Assembly (NCBI GenBank): GCA_028278955.1
Contig: JAPYOC010000165.1
Span: 1-39,812 of the forward strand
Origin: Candidatus Poriferisocius aerobius
GTDB taxonomy: Bacteria; Actinomycetota; Acidimicrobiia; Acidimicrobiales; Bin134
Reading direction: 5' to 3'
DNA length: 39,812 nucleotides
The first letter of the stretch is position 1, and every line of letters begins with the position of its first letter. Below are positions 32,945-39,812 of this stretch, in pieces. The notes under the pieces were generated by a model. It saw only the letters and a list, made by a program, of their open reading frames with translations. It was not told the DNA's origin and ran no database searches. The position numbers and the translations under genes are program-made.

Positions 32945-33733
32945 ATGGCCGACAACTCACCCGTCCCCGACTACGCGCAGCTCATGCGGCTCGACGACAA
33001 GGGGTTCATCGTGCTCGGTGCCGGGCAGGGCATGGGCCGCCAGTCATCCCATGCGCTGGCTCAGATGGGGGCCAAGGTCTTCTGTGTGGACCTCGAGCGC
33101 GAACGGGCCGAGCAGGTGGCCACCGAGGTGGACGGCATCCCGTGGTTGGCGGACGTCACCAAGCGCGACGACGTGGAGGCGCTGGTGAGCGAAGCCGGTC
33201 GGGCCATGGGGTCGGTCGACGGAATCGTGGACATCGTGGGCATTTCGGGCTGGTCCGGGGTGCTGGAGATCGACGACGCCGAGTGGGACTGGCAGTTCGA
33301 CGTGGTGCTGCGCCACGCCTACCTCGTCTCGCAGGCGGCCGGTCGGGCCATGAAGGAGTCCGGGGGCGGCACGATGGTGTTCATCGCCTCGGTCAGCGGG
33401 CTCACCGCGGCCCCCAACCACGCCCACTACGGGGCGGCCAAGGCCGGACTCATGTCCTGGATGCAATCGGTGGCCATCGAGTTGGCCCCTCACGGCGTCC
33501 GGGCCAATTGCGTGGCGCCGGGCGCGATTCTGACCCCCCGGATGGAAGCGCTGTTCGACGAGGATAGAAGGAAGGCCAACGACGCCACTGTGCCGATGGG
33601 GCACATAGGAGTGCCGTCGGACATCGCCGGAGCGGTGCTCTTTTTGTCCGCTCCGATCTCCGGTTTCATCTCGGGTCGCACGTTGGTGGTTGACGGGGGC
33701 GTGGACGCAGACTTCCCGTACCAGCCGATGTAG
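32945..33733 (+). CDS. Short-chain dehydrogenase/reductase (SDR)
   Basis: This 262-residue classical SDR has the cofactor loop VLGAGQGMGRQSS (TGxxxGxG-like), an acidic CVDLERERAE that favours NAD, a modified NNAG block (DIVGISGWSG), active-site Ser in FIASVSGLTAAPNHAHYGAAKAG and the Tyr-x3-Lys pair YGAAK. The C-terminal ISGFISGRTLVVDGGVDADFPY is standard. ATG 32945 is 23 bp after the isochorismatase gene and preceded by GGAGG; the in-frame opening at 32885 is shadow. The substrate is unknown. Confidence 0.92.
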   Translation: MADNSPVPDYAQLMRLDDKGFIVLGAGQGMGRQSSHALAQMGAKVFCVDLERERAEQVATEVDGIPWLADVTKRDDVEALVSEAGRAMGSVDGIVDIVGISGWSGVLEIDDAEWDWQFDVVLRHAYLVSQAAGRAMKESGGGTMVFIASVSGLTAAPNHAHYGAAKAGLMSWMQSVAIELAPHGVRANCVAPGAILTPRMEALFDEDRRKANDATVPMGHIGVPSDIAGAVLFLSAPISGFISGRTLVVDGGVDADFPYQPM

Positions 33734-33734
33734 C

Positions 33735-33740
33735 TACACT
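33735..33740 (+). promoter_or_regulatory. Candidate -10 box, leaderless start
   Basis: TACACT lies six bases before ATG 33747 of the universal stress protein gene and just after the SDR stop. No ribosome site precedes the ATG, in agreement with leaderless transcription. Confidence 0.5.
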
Positions 33741-33746
33741 GTTCTC

Positions 33747-34214
33747 ATGGCCGACGAGGCGAACGGGCCGGGTAATCGGATAGTCGTCGGGGTGGAAGGC
33801 TCAGGCGGCGCTCGCGCCGCACTGCGCTGGGCCATCCAGGAAGCTCGGCACCGCAACGCCTTCGTAGATGTGGTGACCGCCTACTCCGCCACCTATGTGC
33901 CAGCCTCGCCCGACTTCAACTACGTGCCGCTAGACCCCATCGATCTCGAGGCTGAGGTCAAGCGGATGCAGGACGGCGTCGTCGCCGAGGTGCTGGCCGA
34001 AGCAGATACAGAGGGGGTGGAGGTCAGGTGCCGCATGGTGCGGGGGCGGGCGGCCGACACCCTGATCGCTGAATCGGACAACGCCTCCATGCTCGTGGTG
34101 GGCTCTCGGGGACGGGGCGGTTTCCGGGGGTTGTTGCTGGGCTCGGTCAGCCAGCAAATCGCCCAGCACGGCAGCTGCCCCGTCGTGATCGTCCGTCCTG
34201 ATCTGCCCATGTAG
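33747..34214 (+). CDS. Universal stress protein (UspA family)
   Basis: This 155-residue single-domain Usp opens with NRIVVGVEGSGGARAALRWAIQEA and ends with the ATP-binding signature VVGSRGRGGFRGLLLGSVSQQIAQHGSCPVVIV (G-x2-G-x9-G-S), so it is of the ATP-binding type. Such proteins respond to starvation, hypoxia or other stress in actinobacteria. ATG 33747 is chosen because it is the family start and lies directly after the TACACT box; the frame opens at 33690 within the SDR gene. It converges on the dehydrogenase-like gene with a nine-base gap. Confidence 0.9.
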   Translation: MADEANGPGNRIVVGVEGSGGARAALRWAIQEARHRNAFVDVVTAYSATYVPASPDFNYVPLDPIDLEAEVKRMQDGVVAEVLAEADTEGVEVRCRMVRGRAADTLIAESDNASMLVVGSRGRGGFRGLLLGSVSQQIAQHGSCPVVIVRPDLPM

Positions 34215-34223
34215 CGGCAGCAA

Positions 34224-35570
34224 TCATCGCGAGGGGGCGATTTCCAAGCGGTAAACGGTGCCCTCGAAGGTGAGGACGTACAACTCGCCCGCCGCGTCTT
34301 CGCCGAAAGAGACCAGAGTGGCCGGGGTGACGGAAGGACCGAGTTCTGCTCGGGAGTCCGCCCCGTTGCCGCTGACGTCCAGCCTCCACAGGCGGCCGGC
34401 GCAGTAGTCGCCGAATACGTAGGCACCTGCCAATTGGGGGATGGCCGAGCCCCGGTACACATGGCCGCCAGTGACCGAGCAGCCGATTTCGTGGTCGTAG
34501 ACATGGACGGGGAACACCACGTCGTCGGGCGTGGCGGTGCCGGAGAATCGCTGGTTTCCCTCGAACAGCGGCCAGCCCAGGTTGGCGCCCGGGGTCCAGC
34601 CATCGGCGGCTCGCAGGACGTGGATCTCCTCCCATTCATTTTGGCCCACGTCGGCGATCCACAGGTCTCCGGTGGCCCGGTCGAACGAGAACCGCCAAGG
34701 GTTGCGGGCGCCGTAGGCCCAGATTTCGGGACTTCCGCCGTCGCCCGCAAACGGGTTGTCGGGGGGAATGGCATAGGCGCCCTCGCGGCCGGTCGCCGGG
34801 TCGATTCGGACTATCGCGCCCAGCAGGCTGCCCAGGTTCTGCCCGTGGCCGAACTGGTCGTCGGACCCGCCCCCGTCGCCGAAACCGGCCCACAAGTAGC
34901 CGTCGGGCCCGGTCGCGATATGGCCGCCGTTGTGGTTGCAGAAGGGCTGGTCCACGCTCAGCACCCTCCGGCCTTGGTCGCCCTGAACCCACTGCCCGCT
35001 CATCGGATACTCCATGATCTGGCTGTTCCCCTGCCGGTCTGTGTAGTGGAGATAGAGGTGGGCGCCGTCGGGCGAAAAAGCAATGCCCAGCAACCCGGTT
35101 TCGCAGTCTGTGGTGGTGGAACCGCCGATATCCAGCACTACTTCGGGGGGCTCGTCGCCGTCGGCGCCCAGTAGCCACACCTGCCCGGCTCGGGTGGCCA
35201 CGTACAGATCCCCCGCCCCGCTTCCCGTGTTCGGCCGGGCCACCAGCGCAATGGGATCGGGCAGAGAGGCGATCGGGGTCAGCACCAGCGAGGCCTCGTC
35301 CGGCGGGTCGCTGGGCCAGGACTGGCCACCTTCGGCTTGCTCCGGGGCCGGGTTGGCGGCGGGGAGGTCGTCCGCCTCCGGTTCTCGACCTCCGCTGGCC
35401 GTGCGGGCGGCTGCTGCGGTGGCGGCGGCCGACACCGCAGCAGTGCCCTCAGCCTCCACACCTTGTTGGTTTTCGCGGGTGTTGCCATCGGCGCAGGTAT
35501 GGGCCAAAATCCCAAACGCAGCCACCACCGCCAGCAGTCGTCCTGCCAGCAGTCGCCCGGCCGGCATCAT
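34224..35570 (-). CDS. Secreted PQQ-dependent sugar dehydrogenase-like protein (GSDH family)
   Basis: This 448-residue protein has an N-terminal signal sequence (VVAAFGILAHTCADG; Cys26 may be a lipid site, though the lipobox is imperfect). A low-complexity Ala/Glu/Pro linker to about residue 85 leads into a six-bladed beta-propeller of the glucose/sorbosone dehydrogenase family. Marker blocks are CETGLLGIAFSPDGAHLYLHYTD, HNGGHIATGPDGYLWAGFGDGG, IWAYGARNPWRFSFDRATGDLWIADVGQNEWEEI and GGHVYRGSAIPQLAGAYVFGDYCAGRLW. It probably uses PQQ outside the cell; many family members are uncharacterised. The ATG overlaps the thioesterase stop as ATGA. Confidence 0.9.
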   Translation of the reverse strand: MMPAGRLLAGRLLAVVAAFGILAHTCADGNTRENQQGVEAEGTAAVSAAATAAAARTASGGREPEADDLPAANPAPEQAEGGQSWPSDPPDEASLVLTPIASLPDPIALVARPNTGSGAGDLYVATRAGQVWLLGADGDEPPEVVLDIGGSTTTDCETGLLGIAFSPDGAHLYLHYTDRQGNSQIMEYPMSGQWVQGDQGRRVLSVDQPFCNHNGGHIATGPDGYLWAGFGDGGGSDDQFGHGQNLGSLLGAIVRIDPATGREGAYAIPPDNPFAGDGGSPEIWAYGARNPWRFSFDRATGDLWIADVGQNEWEEIHVLRAADGWTPGANLGWPLFEGNQRFSGTATPDDVVFPVHVYDHEIGCSVTGGHVYRGSAIPQLAGAYVFGDYCAGRLWRLDVSGNGADSRAELGPSVTPATLVSFGEDAAGELYVLTFEGTVYRLEIAPSR

Positions 35571-36412
35571 GACTGCTTGGCCAACGGCCGGATCAAGCCT
35601 TCTTGCACCACCGAGGCCACCAGCTCACCGGTGCGGTTCCATGCCGTGCCCCAGGCCAGCCCCCGGGCGTTGGACGCCGAGTGGGAGACCTGGTCCAAGA
35701 AGATCCAGTCGTCCATGCGCAGGGGTCGGTGGAACCACATGGCGTGATCCAGGCTGGCCGCTTGGAAGTCGATGTCGAAGCCCTCCAGCGGCAGGGCTTT
35801 GGTGGCGGTGTCCAGCACGGTTATGTCGCTGGCGTAGGTGAACATGCAGGTGTGGAGCACCGGATCGGCGGGCAGCGTGCCGGTGGCCCGCAGCCACACT
35901 TGCAGGCGGGGTTCTCGGTTCTGCCCTCGCTGGGCCGGCGAGCCGGTCACATAGCGCAGCTCGATCGGACGGGCTATGCGGCCCTGGTGATCCACCGCAA
36001 GTCCATCCCGCACGAACGGCTCTAGCTCATCGGGGTCGGGAATCCCCGCGGGCAGGTCGGTCTGGTGCTCGAACCCGTCTTCTTGTTTGTGGAAGGAGGC
36101 CGACATGGCGAAGATGGGCTGGCCTCGCTGGATAGCGGTCACCCGGCGGGTGGTGAACGACCGCCCGTCGCGTACCCGTTCCACCAAATACACCAGAGGC
36201 GCAGCCACATCGCCGGGGCGGATGAAATAGGCCTGGAGGCTGTGGACTGCTCGGCCTTGCACCGTGCGGGTGGCAGCCACGAGGGCTTGGCCGGCCACCT
36301 GGCCGCCGAACACCCGCTGGCGATCCTCTTGGGGGCTGACCCCCCGGAAGATGTCCTTCTCGATGGGCTCCAAATCCAGCAGATTGATCAGATCGTCCAC
36401 CTCTGCCTGCAT
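35567..36412 (-). CDS. tesB: Acyl-CoA thioesterase II (TesB)
   Basis: This 281-residue double-hotdog thioesterase hydrolyses acyl-CoA to free acid and CoA. The N-terminal hotdog shows RVFGGQVAGQALVAATRTV and HSLQAYFIRPGD. The catalytic Asp-Thr/Ser-Gln set corresponds to SLDHAMWFHRP, DQVSHSASNARGLAWG and QEGLIRPL. Family length is standard. A TAGGAT box at 36427-36422 lies nine bases before ATG 36412. It is the first gene of a two-gene minus-strand operon with the sugar-dehydrogenase-like gene, an unusual functional pairing. Confidence 0.93.
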   Translation of the reverse strand: MQAEVDDLINLLDLEPIEKDIFRGVSPQEDRQRVFGGQVAGQALVAATRTVQGRAVHSLQAYFIRPGDVAAPLVYLVERVRDGRSFTTRRVTAIQRGQPIFAMSASFHKQEDGFEHQTDLPAGIPDPDELEPFVRDGLAVDHQGRIARPIELRYVTGSPAQRGQNREPRLQVWLRATGTLPADPVLHTCMFTYASDITVLDTATKALPLEGFDIDFQAASLDHAMWFHRPLRMDDWIFLDQVSHSASNARGLAWGTAWNRTGELVASVVQEGLIRPLAKQS

Positions 36413-36421
36413 GACTCGCCG

Positions 36422-36427
36422 ATCCTA
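36422..36427 (-). promoter_or_regulatory. Candidate -10 box of tesB
   Basis: On the minus strand TAGGAT lies nine bases before ATG 36412. The transcript would have a leader of only a few bases. The divergent GtrA gene begins about 100 bp away with its own TACGCT box at 36504-36509. Confidence 0.45.
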
Positions 36428-36523
36428 CTGTTTGTCTCGAGGATTCCCTGCCGCCCCCGTGCCTGTTGCCTTCCGCTTTGGCCGGATCGGAGGGGTGCTG
36501 GGGTACGCTTGAACTCCTCGCCC

Positions 36524-37039
36524 ATGTCGCTCATTGTCTCGGCCCGCGCTCACGTCATGGACAACTGGCGCCGCCTGCTGCGCTATTGCGGCACTTCGGC
36601 GGTGGGCGTCGTGCTTGGCCAGACCATTCTGCGGGTGGGATACGACCTGTTCGGCTGGTCGGCCTTGGTTTCCAACCTGGTGGCTTTCGTGATCGCCAAC
36701 ATCCCCGTCTACTTTCTGTACCGGGGATGGGTGTGGCACAGCAGCGGCGCTACTCAGTGGGGCCGTGCGGTGCTGCTGTTCTGGCTGGTCTCGCTGGCCG
36801 GGCTGGCCCTGTCCTCGCTGGCCGTAGCTCTGGTGGATTCCGCCACCAGCAACGGCTGGTTCATCACCGCGGCGTCGGTGGGCGCCTTCGGCACAGTGTG
36901 GCTGGTGAAGTACGCGGTGTGCGACCGGTATCTCTTTGGCGCTCTGATGGAGGGCGAAGGCCCTTTGGGAGAAGGCCACGTCACCCCGGCGCCGCCGGGG
37001 GCAGCAGACGATGGAACCCAGTCGGCGGACCTTCGCTGA
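36524..37039 (+). CDS. GtrA-family membrane protein
   Basis: This 171-residue protein has four hydrophobic helices and matches the GtrA/DPMS1 family: LLRYCGTSAVGVVLGQTIL, ALVSNLVAFVIANIPVYFLYRGWVWH and GTVWLVKYAVCDRYLFG. GtrA proteins are thought to help move lipid-linked sugars across the membrane for cell-envelope glycosylation. ATG 36524 lies 14 bases after TACGCT (36504-36509). The frame opens far upstream at 36065 but that part is antisense shadow of tesB. Its 3' end overlaps the methyltransferase gene by 29 bp. Confidence 0.88.
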   Translation: MSLIVSARAHVMDNWRRLLRYCGTSAVGVVLGQTILRVGYDLFGWSALVSNLVAFVIANIPVYFLYRGWVWHSSGATQWGRAVLLFWLVSLAGLALSSLAVALVDSATSNGWFITAASVGAFGTVWLVKYAVCDRYLFGALMEGEGPLGEGHVTPAPPGAADDGTQSADLR

Positions 37040-37640
37040 GGCCGCCCGCGGGTTCATGCCCCCCGACGAGGGGTTGGCCCTGCACCAGGCGGCGTGCGAG
37101 TTGGCCGTGGAAGGGCCGCTGCTCGAGGTGGGCAGCTATTGCGGCAAGTCGGCGGTGTATCTGGGCGATGCCGCCCAAGCCCAGGGACGGATGCTGTTTG
37201 CCCTCGACCACCACCGGGGGTCGGAAGAGAACCAGCCCGGCTGGGAGTGGCACGAGCCCGATCTGGTGGATCCCGAAGTGGGGCTGATCGACACCCTGCC
37301 CCACTTCCGCCGCACCATCTGCCACGCCGGGTTGGAGCAGAGCGTGGTGGCGCTGGTGGGCGACTCGGTGGCCATCGCCCAGAACTGGTCCACCCCGTTG
37401 GCCTTCTTGTTCATCGACGGCGGTCACGGCGCGGCACCGGCTCACGCCGACTACGAGAACTGGGTGCCCCACGTGGCCGTGGGGGGCCGCGTGGCCATCC
37501 ACGATGTGTTCTCCGACCCTGGCGACGGCGGCCGCCCCCCCTTTGAGATCTACTGCCGGGCTGTAGCTTCCGGCGCGTTCCGCGAGCACTCCATCGCCGG
37601 TTCTCTGCGAGTGCTCAACCGCATCGCTCCCGGCACCTGA
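37011..37640 (+). CDS. Class I SAM-dependent methyltransferase (Methyltransf_24 type)
   Basis: This 209-residue protein has the SAM-binding strand-loop GPLLEVGSYCGKSAVYLGDAA, followed by FALDHHRGSEENQPGWEW, AFLFIDGGHGAAPAHADYENWVPHVAVGGRVAIHDVF. That pattern belongs to the Methyltransf_24 group, often linked to cell-envelope or glycan-tailoring genes. It overlaps the GtrA-like gene by 29 bp, so translational coupling and a shared envelope role are plausible. The acceptor substrate is unknown. Confidence 0.88.
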   Translation: MEPSRRTFAEAARGFMPPDEGLALHQAACELAVEGPLLEVGSYCGKSAVYLGDAAQAQGRMLFALDHHRGSEENQPGWEWHEPDLVDPEVGLIDTLPHFRRTICHAGLEQSVVALVGDSVAIAQNWSTPLAFLFIDGGHGAAPAHADYENWVPHVAVGGRVAIHDVFSDPGDGGRPPFEIYCRAVASGAFREHSIAGSLRVLNRIAPGT

Positions 37641-37667
37641 GCGGCACAGCTCCGACTTCAGCCCCGG

Positions 37668-37686
37668 GCGGTGACCACCGCGTTTT
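37668..37686. terminator. Weak candidate terminator between convergent genes
   Basis: GCGGT and ACCGC arms (37668-37672 and 37677-37681) flank a four-base loop and are followed by GTTTT. The stem is only five base pairs, so this is a weak intrinsic terminator at best, placed in the 98-bp gap between the methyltransferase and cysH. Confidence 0.25.
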
Positions 37687-37738
37687 CGAGGGCTTCGCCG
37701 TCGCCGGTGCGGAAATGGTCTTGTCGGGCAAAGGGCGG

Positions 37739-38413
37739 CTAGGCGTGCAGGCCGCATTCGGTCTTGTCGGTGCCAGCCCACCGGCCGGAGCGGGGGTCGT
37801 TGCCGGGGACAACCGGTTTGGTGCAGGGCATACAGCCGATGGAGGGATAGCCCTGCTCCAGCAGGGGGTTGAAGGGAACCCGGTGCTCGGCCACGTAATC
37901 GTCCACCTGCTCGTCGGTCCAAGTGGCGATGGGGTTGAGCTTCACCAGCCCCCGCAAGTCGCGCACCACGATGGGTGCCCCTACCCGGGTGATGGCCTCG
38001 ATCCGGCGCAGACCGCTCATCCAAGCGGCCTTGCCGGCCAGCGCCCGGTCGAGCTGGCCGGCCTTGACCGACGAACAGCAGTTCTCCGGGTCCATAGTCC
38101 ATCGATCGGTGTTATGGCGGGCCACCGTCATCAGCCGCAGGTTCAAGCCGTAGTGGCGGCGTACCCGCTCCACCGTTTCCAGCGTCTCGGGGAAGTGGAA
38201 GCCGGTGTCGATGAACACCACCTCGATGGCCGGGTCGACTTTCACAGCCAGATCGATCAGCACGGCGTCGGTCATCGATGCCGCCAGCGACAGATGGGGA
38301 GAGAAGTTGTCCACCCCCCACTGGATGATCTTCTCCGCCGGCAGGTGCTCGAATTCCTCGTTGAGGGCGGCGAGTTCGGCGTCGGAGAAGGCGGGAGCGG
38401 TCAGGTTGCGCAT
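37739..38413 (-). CDS. cysH: Adenylylsulfate reductase, thioredoxin-dependent, Fe-S type (CysH)
   Basis: This 224-residue PAPS-reductase-family protein reduces activated sulfate to sulfite. It has the nucleotide loop LSLAASMTDAVLIDLAVK, DTGFHFPET, and the Cys pairs ENCCSSVK (about 110-111) and GCMPCTKP, which bind a 4Fe-4S cluster. The C-terminal catalytic Cys lies in TECGLHA. The double-Cys pattern indicates adenylylsulfate (APS) rather than PAPS as substrate. The ATG lies 13 bp inside the end of the sulfite reductase gene, so the two are one operon for assimilatory sulfate reduction. Confidence 0.94.
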   Translation of the reverse strand: MRNLTAPAFSDAELAALNEEFEHLPAEKIIQWGVDNFSPHLSLAASMTDAVLIDLAVKVDPAIEVVFIDTGFHFPETLETVERVRRHYGLNLRLMTVARHNTDRWTMDPENCCSSVKAGQLDRALAGKAAWMSGLRRIEAITRVGAPIVVRDLRGLVKLNPIATWTDEQVDDYVAEHRVPFNPLLEQGYPSIGCMPCTKPVVPGNDPRSGRWAGTDKTECGLHA

Positions 38414-39812
38414 TCGGACTCGCCGATCACGGCCTCGTAGGGACCTGTCTCGTCGAAATCGACGAAGAACTCGGGGCCGGCCTCGGGGGTGGGGAACTCA
38501 TCGAGGTCGGCCAGCGTCTTGCCCACCGCCCGGGCGCCCCCCTGGCGATCCAGCCAGTGGCGGAACTCTTCACCGGCCTCCCGTTCGGCGGCGAAACGGC
38601 GAACCACCCGCACCGTCGCTTCAGGGGCGTTTCGGGCGGGCAGGCGCAGGGCTTTGGCCCCGAAGTGGATCTGTGTGTCGCCGACGTAGCCGCCCAACAA
38701 CATCTGGTAGCCCGGCGCCGACCGGCCGTGGGCTCGACGCTCTGCGCCGAAAAAGCCGATGTCCGACGCGTGGTGCTGCCCACACGAGTTGGTGCAGCCC
38801 GAGATGTTGATGCGCAGCCCGCCCACCTCGGCCAGGCCCTCTTCCTCCAGGCGGTCGCCGATGGCGCTGGCCAGCCCCCGAGACTGGGTCACCGCCAGGT
38901 TGCAGGTGTCGGCGCCGGGGCAGGCCACCACGTCGCGCAGCAGCTCCGCGCCGGGCTCGGCCATGTTGATGGCCGACAGCGCCTCGAACAGCCGGGGAAG
39001 CTGGCCGTCGGCCAGATCCCGGAAGACGATGTTCTGGCGGTTGGTCACCCGGCACTCCGCTCCCAGTTCCCGCTGGAGGTCGGCCAGGGCCTCGAACTGC
39101 TCGGCGGTGACGTCGCCCAGCCGGGCCCAGGCGTACGCCGACACCGTGCCCTTGGCGGCGCCCCGCACCACGTTGGCTTGCTCCCATCGCTCATAGGGCG
39201 CCCGGCCGCCGATGGCCACGGCAATGCCCTGGCCCACCGGGGTGGCCTCGGCGCCGGCCTGCTGACCGGCCGGGGCATCACCGCGAGCCTTCACCACGTC
39301 GGGAATACCGCCGGGCCAACTCGAGGAGGCCAAGAGGAACTTGCGCTCCCGGAGGATGCGGCGCTGGAGCTCCTCGAAGCCCAGCTTCTCCACCAGCCAC
39401 TTCATGCGGGCCCGGAGCTTGTTGTCCCGGTAGCCGTCGTGGTCGAACACCCGCAGGCATGGCCTGCGCCCACGGGGTGATGTCCAGCACCTCATGGGGG
39501 CAGGCGCCGGCCAAATGGCAGCCCTGCACGTTGCGGACGGTATCGCCGCAGGCCTCCCGGGTGGTGAGGCCCACCGAGGCGAGGATCCGCATGACGTCGG
39601 GGACGTCGTCAAGCTCCACGAAGTGGAATTGGATGTTCTGGCGGGTGGTGATGTGGCCCCAGCCCCGGGAATAGGTCCGGGCGAGGTGGGCCAAGGCCTC
39701 GAAATGCTCGGGAAAGACGACGCCGGCGGGGATCTTGATCCGCACCATCTGGCGGGTGCCGCCTTGGCGCTGGCCGTAGATTCCGTTGTTGAGGCGGAAT
39801 ACCCGCATCACG
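38401..39812 (-). pseudogene. Ferredoxin-type sulfite (or nitrite) reductase, internally deleted and frameshifted, 5' end beyond window
   Basis: Two frames together encode one siroheme reductase. From 39811 the first frame reads NNGIYGQRQGGTRQMVRIKIPAGVV, TRQNIQFHFVELDDVPDVMRIL and CHLAGACPHEVLDITPWAQA. The second frame continues from about 39460 with LRVFDHDGYRDNKLRARMKWLVEKLGF, a second ferredoxin-like half (TNRQNIVFRDL), and the cluster/siroheme cysteines in CPGADTCNLAVTQ and ISGCTNSCGQHHASDIGFFG. In related reductases about 100 residues separate DITPWA from LRVF; here they are directly joined, out of frame. The gene is partial at its N-terminus. Next to cysH it most likely was a sulfite reductase. 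Genuine mutation versus assembly error is open. Confidence 0.8.
39455..39469. other. Deletion/frameshift junction with short palindrome
   Basis: The junction inside the sulfite reductase gene contains GCAGGC and GCCTGC arms around ATG. The reading frame changes within this segment, and about 100 codons expected from homologues are missing here. Short inverted repeats at such joints occur in both slippage deletions and misassemblies. Confidence 0.6.

Noticed and set aside
36065-36523. N-terminal extension of the GtrA-like protein
   Set aside because: This part is antisense to tesB, and the GtrA-like domain starts after ATG 36524.

Overview
The window is compactly coded, high-G+C DNA with genes on both strands, many ATGA or GTGA stop/start overlaps, few gaps and no RNA genes, CRISPR or insertion sequences that I can see. 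The gene content points to an uncultured actinobacterium, possibly of class Acidimicrobiia. Evidence for this is the DUF501-Ppx/GppA pair, many TANNNT promoter boxes placed directly before start codons as in leaderless actinobacterial transcripts, an actinobacterial-type sulfite reductase/CysH pair, and abundant acyl-CoA enzymes. The class-level guess is inference.

Layout. 60-7301: a CO-dehydrogenase/xanthine-dehydrogenase-type molybdenum hydroxylase operon. It holds the FeS subunit (coxS-like), FAD subunit (coxM-like), MoxR ATPase (coxD-like), VWA protein (coxE-like), two XdhC-family proteins, a DUF3179 lipoprotein, a molybdopterin nucleotidyltransferase and a CoxG-like protein with a basic membrane tail. 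The catalytic large subunit is not in the window and may lie just upstream. 7253-11374: DUF501 and Ppx/GppA, an acetyltransferase, an enoyl-CoA-hydratase-fold protein lacking both catalytic glutamates, and an MFS exporter transcribed divergently from it. 11411-12836: an unrecognised small protein, methylmalonyl-CoA epimerase and a second VOC protein.

12856-19674: a cupin, hydantoinase/oxoprolinase A and B subunits, an acyl-CoA/aryl-CoA ligase and a Rieske oxygenase alpha subunit. From hyuA onward these are translationally coupled and read as one catabolic operon. 19685-20083 (minus): a membrane-anchored coiled-coil protein with an 11-residue repeat. 20269-25011: a complete BMP/nucleoside-type ABC importer, with a very strong hairpin just inside the ATPase gene. 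25037-28592: a quinone-oxidoreductase-like dehydrogenase, a methyltransferase and a metal-dependent amidohydrolase. Importer, amidohydrolase, hydantoinase-like pair, ligase and oxygenase together suggest uptake and breakdown of a nitrogen-containing, possibly cyclic, compound; the substrate cannot be read from sequence.

28606-36412: a second adenylate-forming ligase (minus), acyl-CoA dehydrogenase, a membrane-anchored trypsin-like protease, an isochorismatase-fold protein, an SDR and a universal stress protein (plus), then a sorbosone/glucose dehydrogenase-like lipoprotein and a TesB thioesterase (minus, coupled). 36524-37640: a GtrA-like membrane protein and a methyltransferase. 37739-39812 (minus): assimilatory sulfate reduction, cysH and a ferredoxin sulfite reductase that runs off the window edge and appears to carry an internal deletion of about 100 codons plus a frameshift. 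No gene-free stretch exceeds 300 bases; the longest gap is 20084-20268.
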